A DNA stretch of 34,456 bases from Bacillota bacterium (GTDB lineage: Bacteria > Bacillota > Bacilli > Paenibacillales > NBRC-103111). The notes beneath the pieces were generated by a model. The model searched no databases, was not told the DNA's origin, and was given only the letters and a program-made list of their open reading frames with translations. The stretch lies in the NCBI GenBank assembly GCA_023393235.1, contig JAEWMH010000108.1, forward strand, positions 1-34,456, read 5' to 3'. Positions 31,684 to 34,456 of this stretch are shown here, piece by piece. A program made the position numbers and the translations under genes. Within the stretch, counting starts at the first letter, position 1. Each line of letters starts with the position of its first letter.

Positions 31684-32340
31684 ATGAAGCAAATTGCCGA
31701 TAAATGGGCGAAGTTCGCCATACTCAAAGCCCACAGTGGGGTAGCCAAGCATATTCCCGACACCCGTCGTTACTCCAAAGAGCATCTGGCGGCTATGCTG
31801 GGGCAATATTCCTTTATTGTCGCCAAACCGGTGGTGGGTACGGGCGGAAGCGGGGTGGTGCGGATTTCCCGGGGCTCCGGCGGCGGATACCGGCTCCAAT
31901 ACGGGGCGACGGTCCGGCAAACGCCGAATCTGGACGGGCTGGAGCGGATTCTCGCAGGTATTCGGGGCAAACGGGCATATATGCTGCAGCAGGGAATCCG
32001 CCTTTCCACCATTCAAGGCAAACCCTTGGATTACCGGGTCAAGCTGGTGAAGGAAAACGGGAGCTGGCGCATCCGGGCGGTGGTGGCGCGTATTGCCAGG
32101 CCAGGCTTGTTCGTCACCAACTTATGCCGGGGCGGCACCATGGTAGGCGGCAACCGGGCGCTGCGGATGACCTTCCCCTCCTTGGCCCGGGACAAATTCG
32201 CCACAATGGTGGGAGTGGCCCGCAGCGGCACCGCCCTTCTGGAGGCGAAGTACCCCGGTATCGGCGCCTTGGGCTTCGACTTTGGCATCGACAAAGGCGG
32301 CACCGTCTGGATCCTTGAGGTGAATACCCGGCCGCATTAA
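31684..32340 (+). CDS. YheC/YheD-type ATP-grasp protein
   Basis: A 218-residue ATP-grasp protein. It has KWAKFAILKAHSGVAKHIPDT at the start (shown here in part), the ATP lysine region YSFIVAKPVVGTGGSGVVRI, and the metal-binding end GALGFDFGIDKGGTVWILEVNTRPH with the ExNxRP motif. YheC and YheD are spore-coat-associated proteins in Bacillus of unknown reaction; this one is shorter and holds only the ATP-grasp core. The ATG at 31684 has AGGAGG upstream and is preferred to an earlier in-frame start at 31651. Right after its stop begins a 200-bp tandem repeat and then a terminator. Confidence 0.8.
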   Translation: MKQIADKWAKFAILKAHSGVAKHIPDTRRYSKEHLAAMLGQYSFIVAKPVVGTGGSGVVRISRGSGGGYRLQYGATVRQTPNLDGLERILAGIRGKRAYMLQQGIRLSTIQGKPLDYRVKLVKENGSWRIRAVVARIARPGLFVTNLCRGGTMVGGNRALRMTFPSLARDKFATMVGVARSGTALLEAKYPGIGALGFDFGIDKGGTVWILEVNTRPH

Positions 32341-32540
32341 AGGAACGGAACTGAACAGCTTATGGAACGGGACCGAACAGCTTTAAGAAGCGGAACTGGG
32401 CAGCTGAAAGAATTAGAACTGGGCAGCTTAAAGGAAGGAAACCGGACAACTAAAGGAATCAGACAACTGAAAGAATCAGAACCGGAAAGCTTGAAGGAAC
32501 GAAACCGGAAAGCTGAAAGAATCAGAACTGGACAGCTTAA
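32341..32540 (+). repeat. Nine-unit degenerate tandem repeat, about 22-23 bp per unit
   Basis: Units begin at 32341, 32363, 32386, 32409, 32432, 32454, 32472, 32495 and 32518. Lengths are 22, 23, 23, 23, 22, 18, 23, 23 and 23. A rough consensus is AGGAAYCGGAACTGGACAGC followed by TTAA. The array starts at the base after the ATP-grasp stop codon and ends at the terminator stem, so it is the 3' untranslated region of that gene. It has no spacers and is not a CRISPR array. Unit lengths are not multiples of three, which argues against coding use. Confidence 0.85.
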
Positions 32541-32586
32541 AGAACCCCGGCTTTGCCGCTTACTGCGGTGGCTGGGGTTCTTTTTT
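32539..32586 (+). terminator. Intrinsic terminator after the ATP-grasp gene
   Basis: AGAACCCC (32541-32548) pairs with GGGGTTCT (32574-32581), with an inner GCCGC/GCGG stem, followed by a run of T. The stem's first arm is the beginning of a would-be tenth repeat unit. Confidence 0.9.
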
Positions 32587-32642
32587 GAGTTTTATTCTCT
32601 GACATCATCCATTTGGGGCCGGAACCCTTCCCCTCTTCCACG

Positions 32643-32825
32643 TTACGGACTCAGCAGCCGCTATTTTCCGTATTTTCGTGTTTGGAGGATTTTCGCGGAC
32701 TGAGGAGACGCTATTTAGCCAGAATCGGCTGGAAAACTATCATTTTCATCCATATAGAGGAACCTGGGTCCGTTACATTGGCGAATTACGTATTTTCCTC
32801 GAAATAACGCCTCTATAGTCCGTTA
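32643..32825. repeat. Palindromic intergenic element, copy 3 (183 bp)
   Basis: Forward cores begin at 32643 (TTACGGACTCAGCAGCCGCT) and 32693 (TCGCGGACTGAGGAGACGCT). Reverse cores begin on the minus strand at 32775 (TAACGGACCCAGGTTCCTCT) and 32825 (TAACGGACTATAGAGGCGTT). The spacing is 50, 82 and 50. It lies between the convergent ATP-grasp and CPBP genes, after the former's terminator and 73 bases from the latter's stop. The bases 32826-32898 hold nothing else I can name. Confidence 0.82.
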
Positions 32826-32898
32826 ACCACTAAGTGCTCCAATGAAATGGATCACAGGCAACAACAGGTAAGGAAACTGGTGCACCTTTTGGATTGCT

Positions 32899-33720
32899 CT
32901 ATCCGTGCAGGCCGATGGCCGATCCTCTGCCCCCTGCTTTTCTATCGTAAATCGCAACGGTACAAATGGATATAAGAACTAACGAGGCATTTGCGGCGAT
33001 GGTTCCCACCCATGTCATGGTCATAGTGCCGAAGAGAGGGGAGGCTGCATTGAACATAGTGTGGAATAAAACGCACATAAACACACAGCCTTTGCCCGAG
33101 ATCCGGTAGATAGCCCCGTAGAAAAACCGGAACGCCATGAGCTGCACAACGAACATCCAAAAGTTAATGAGCCCCTCACCGTGATTCGTCCCCGGAATGA
33201 AGAAAAGCGGGATATGCCATAAGCTCCAAATGACCCCGGCGATGAGACAGGATACCACGAAGCCATATTTTTTGTTAAGCCCAGGCAGCAATATGTACGA
33301 CCATCCCGTTTCCTCCAAACCCCCGATAATCAGATTTCCGGGCAGGGACAAGAAAAACGCATAAAACGGAAGCGCCAATTCAGTTCGGCCTGTAACCGCA
33401 AGATGAATTCCAAAATATAGCGCAAGGCCCGCTATAACGAACAAATAAGGAAAAATTTTGTTTTTGACGTAAAATACTGTTTTCAGCCAGTCCATCAAAT
33501 TGGCGACTTTCTTATGTCTCTTGAGAATGATAAATGAGGCAATCGCAGGAGACAAAATGTAGATGGCAAAAGGAATATTCATCGCGAAATCCTGTATGGT
33601 GTAAACCCAATTGTGAACCTTGTAGCCGAATGGCCCAAGCACTATCAACGCACCTGACACAAGGATGGCAATGGCAAATGTCAGCGCTGTATATTGTACC
33701 ATGGTCTTCCTGTCAATCAT
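32899..33720 (-). CDS. CPBP-family intramembrane metalloprotease
   Basis: A 273-residue membrane protein with about eight helices. The CPBP (Abi/Rce1-like) motifs are LEETGWSYILLP (E136, E137), VIWSLWHIPLFF (H169) and LFHTMFNAASPL (H220). Motif 1 lacks the usual Arg (EExxxR); here it reads EETGWSY. The family includes prenyl-protein proteases and bacteriocin self-immunity proteins; the substrate here is unknown. The ATG at 33720 is chosen because GAGGTGGAG precedes it. Its base composition is more AT-rich than its neighbours. Palindromic elements lie on both sides. Confidence 0.85.
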   Translation of the reverse strand: MIDRKTMVQYTALTFAIAILVSGALIVLGPFGYKVHNWVYTIQDFAMNIPFAIYILSPAIASFIILKRHKKVANLMDWLKTVFYVKNKIFPYLFVIAGLALYFGIHLAVTGRTELALPFYAFFLSLPGNLIIGGLEETGWSYILLPGLNKKYGFVVSCLIAGVIWSLWHIPLFFIPGTNHGEGLINFWMFVVQLMAFRFFYGAIYRISGKGCVFMCVLFHTMFNAASPLFGTMTMTWVGTIAANASLVLISICTVAIYDRKAGGRGSAIGLHG

Positions 33721-33756
33721 GATTCTCCACCTCACCATTTTTCCGCGTATAGACGC

Positions 33757-33939
33757 TAACGGAACTCAGCTCCCCTTAGAAGGGGAAAATGGGCCAATTT
33801 CCAACCTAACAGAACTGAGCGACTGTTAGAAGAGGATTTGGCGCCAATTATGTGCCTACGCACCCGCTAAGAGCTTCTGAGTTCCGTTAGAATCGCAGCA
33901 AGTCTCTTTTTATGGTATAAAGGCCGCTGAGTTCCGTTA
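33757..33939. repeat. Palindromic intergenic element, copy 4 (183 bp, best preserved)
   Basis: Forward cores begin at 33757 (TAACGGAACTCAGCTCCCCT) and 33807 (TAACAGAACTGAGCGACTGT). Reverse cores begin on the minus strand at 33889 (TAACGGAACTCAGAAGCTCT) and 33939 (TAACGGAACTCAGCGGCCTT). The first 14 bases of the two outer cores are identical, so the outer arms pair well. It fills most of the 407-base gap upstream of the CPBP gene; 33940-34073 shows nothing else. Confidence 0.85.
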
Positions 33940-34073
33940 AACTTGGCACGACGTTTTTATTATACTTATCATATCAATTCCACCACATCATTCCAGTCCA
34001 ATTCGTGACAACTCTGCAACAACATCGGTGATAAGCGGACCTTATGCACCCCCCCAACGAATGGAGGCGCGGC

Positions 34074-34104
34074 AAAAAGACCGGCGGGTCTCCCCTGCCG
34101 GTCT
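34074..34104 (-). terminator. Terminator of the Arg/Gly-rich protein gene
   Basis: AGACCGGC (34078-34085) pairs exactly with GCCGGTCT (34097-34104); on the minus strand TTTTT follows. It lies 23 bases after the stop codon. Confidence 0.88.
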
Positions 34105-34127
34105 CCTCCGTCTGTGCGCCGCGCTGC

Positions 34128-34456
34128 TTAGGGACGGCGTCCCTTCGGTGTGGAGCGGCGTTCGCCGCCTCTGGCCGGTCCGGCGCTTCTGCCGCCAGAT
34201 GCCGACCTCCCGCCTGCGGACGGTTTGCCGCTGCCGAATGGCTTGCCGCCACGGCCACCGCCAAACCCGCTGCCGGCGCTGCCGCCTCCGCCTGTACCGC
34301 TGCGGTAAGGCTTCGCCTTACCTTCGGCGCCGCCGCGGTAGGGCTTGCCTTCGCCGGCTCCGGTGCTGCTGCCGCCGCGGTACGCCGGCTTGCCTTCGCC
34401 GCCTGCGCCACCGCGGGCAGGCTTCGCCTCGCCCCACGCGCCGCTGCGCTCCGGCT
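34128..34456 (-). CDS. C-terminal Arg/Gly-rich tail of a protein running off the right edge (probably DEAD-box RNA helicase)
   Basis: Partial gene; the start is beyond the window. The open frame holds 108 residues and ends in a TAA at 34130-34128. It is very rich in Gly, Arg, Lys and Ser, with repeats such as GEGKPYRGG, GEGKPAYRGG and EGKAKPYRSG, then GFGGGRGGKPFGSGKP and GGERRSTPKGRRP at the end. Such tails are common on bacterial DEAD-box RNA helicases, where they bind RNA; no helicase motif is in view, so this is a guess from the tail alone. Another reverse frame (33974-34411) is also open because of the GC-rich repeats, but its Ala-rich translation is a shadow. A clear terminator follows. 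Confidence 0.6.
   Translation of the reverse strand, partial: PERSGAWGEAKPARGGAGGEGKPAYRGGSSTGAGEGKPYRGGAEGKAKPYRSGTGGGGSAGSGFGGGRGGKPFGSGKPSAGGRSASGGRSAGPARGGERRSTPKGRRP

Noticed and set aside
32341..32540. The tandem array as a CRISPR
   Set aside because: Units abut without spacers, are degenerate, and no cas gene is in the window.
32362..32703. 113-codon plus-strand frame over the tandem repeats
   Set aside because: No ribosome binding site; it reads through repeats whose length is not a multiple of three and through a strong terminator.
33974..34411. 145-codon Ala-rich reverse frame at the right edge
   Set aside because: The other reverse frame gives a Gly/Arg tail typical of RNA-binding proteins, ends at a stop just before a terminator and continues off the edge; this one crosses that terminator.

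Overview
The window looks like chromosomal DNA of a Paenibacillus-type Gram-positive bacterium (Bacillota, Bacillales). The signs are strong AGGAGG-type ribosome binding sites, moderately high GC, the HssRS/HrtBA haem-efflux gene set, a YqkE (DUF3886) protein, an HPr kinase-like protein, a YheC/D-type ATP-grasp protein and NirBD assimilatory/respiratory nitrite reductase. I see no rRNA, tRNA, phage or CRISPR locus. The only complete mobile element is one IS256-family insertion sequence.

Layout. 120-4977 (+): an AraC-type regulator, then a collinear haem-stress operon (response regulator, sensor kinase, permease, ATPase) with an HssR-type direct repeat in front of the permease gene. 5057-9287 (-): a SAM methyltransferase, a NUDIX hydrolase, a HAM1-type NTPase, a PASTA-domain pseudokinase and a nitroreductase, probably co-transcribed in part. 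9433-10377 (+): an aldo/keto reductase. 10789-15041 (-): a GyrI-like ligand-binding protein and the nirB-nirD-nirC nitrite operon, with an Fnr-type palindrome upstream of nirB. 15356-16418: maltose O-acetyltransferase (+) facing a HIT protein (-). 16655-18021: the IS256-family element with an 8-bp target duplication. 18142-20873: a GNAT protein, an 80-aa orphan protein and a two-gene unit coding a His-rich exported protein and a NapH-type iron-sulphur membrane protein. 20998-23446 (-): a second two-component system whose response regulator is broken by a frameshift, then yqkE. 23618-24382 (+): a sugar phosphate isomerase-like protein. 24479-28142 (-): an operon of a divergent HprK, a GH43-like hydrolase, an unknown protein, a GNAT protein and a LysE exporter. 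28312-31367 (-): a complete polar amino-acid ABC importer with a recognisable sigma-A promoter. 31684-32340 (+): an ATP-grasp protein followed by a nine-unit tandem repeat. 32899-33720 (-): a CPBP protease. 34128-34456 (-): the Arg/Gly-rich tail of a protein that runs off the right edge.

The most unusual feature is not a gene. Four intergenic regions carry a palindromic element of constant size (183 or 184 bp): two copies of a 24-nt core 50 bp apart, a 35-bp loop, then two inverted copies 50-51 bp apart. The copies start at 10434, 16560, 32643 and 33757. Their sequences have diverged but the spacing has not. The IS256 element sits in the central loop of the second copy; removing the IS and one target duplication restores 183 bp exactly.

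How the parts may work together: the window combines haem/redox stress functions (HssRS-HrtBA, nitroreductase, NirBD with a nitrite channel, the NapH-like protein) with house-cleaning enzymes (HAM1, NUDIX, HIT) and nutrient handling (HprK-like, GH43-like, amino-acid importer, LysE exporter). Functional statements rest on motif recognition by eye; no database search was possible.
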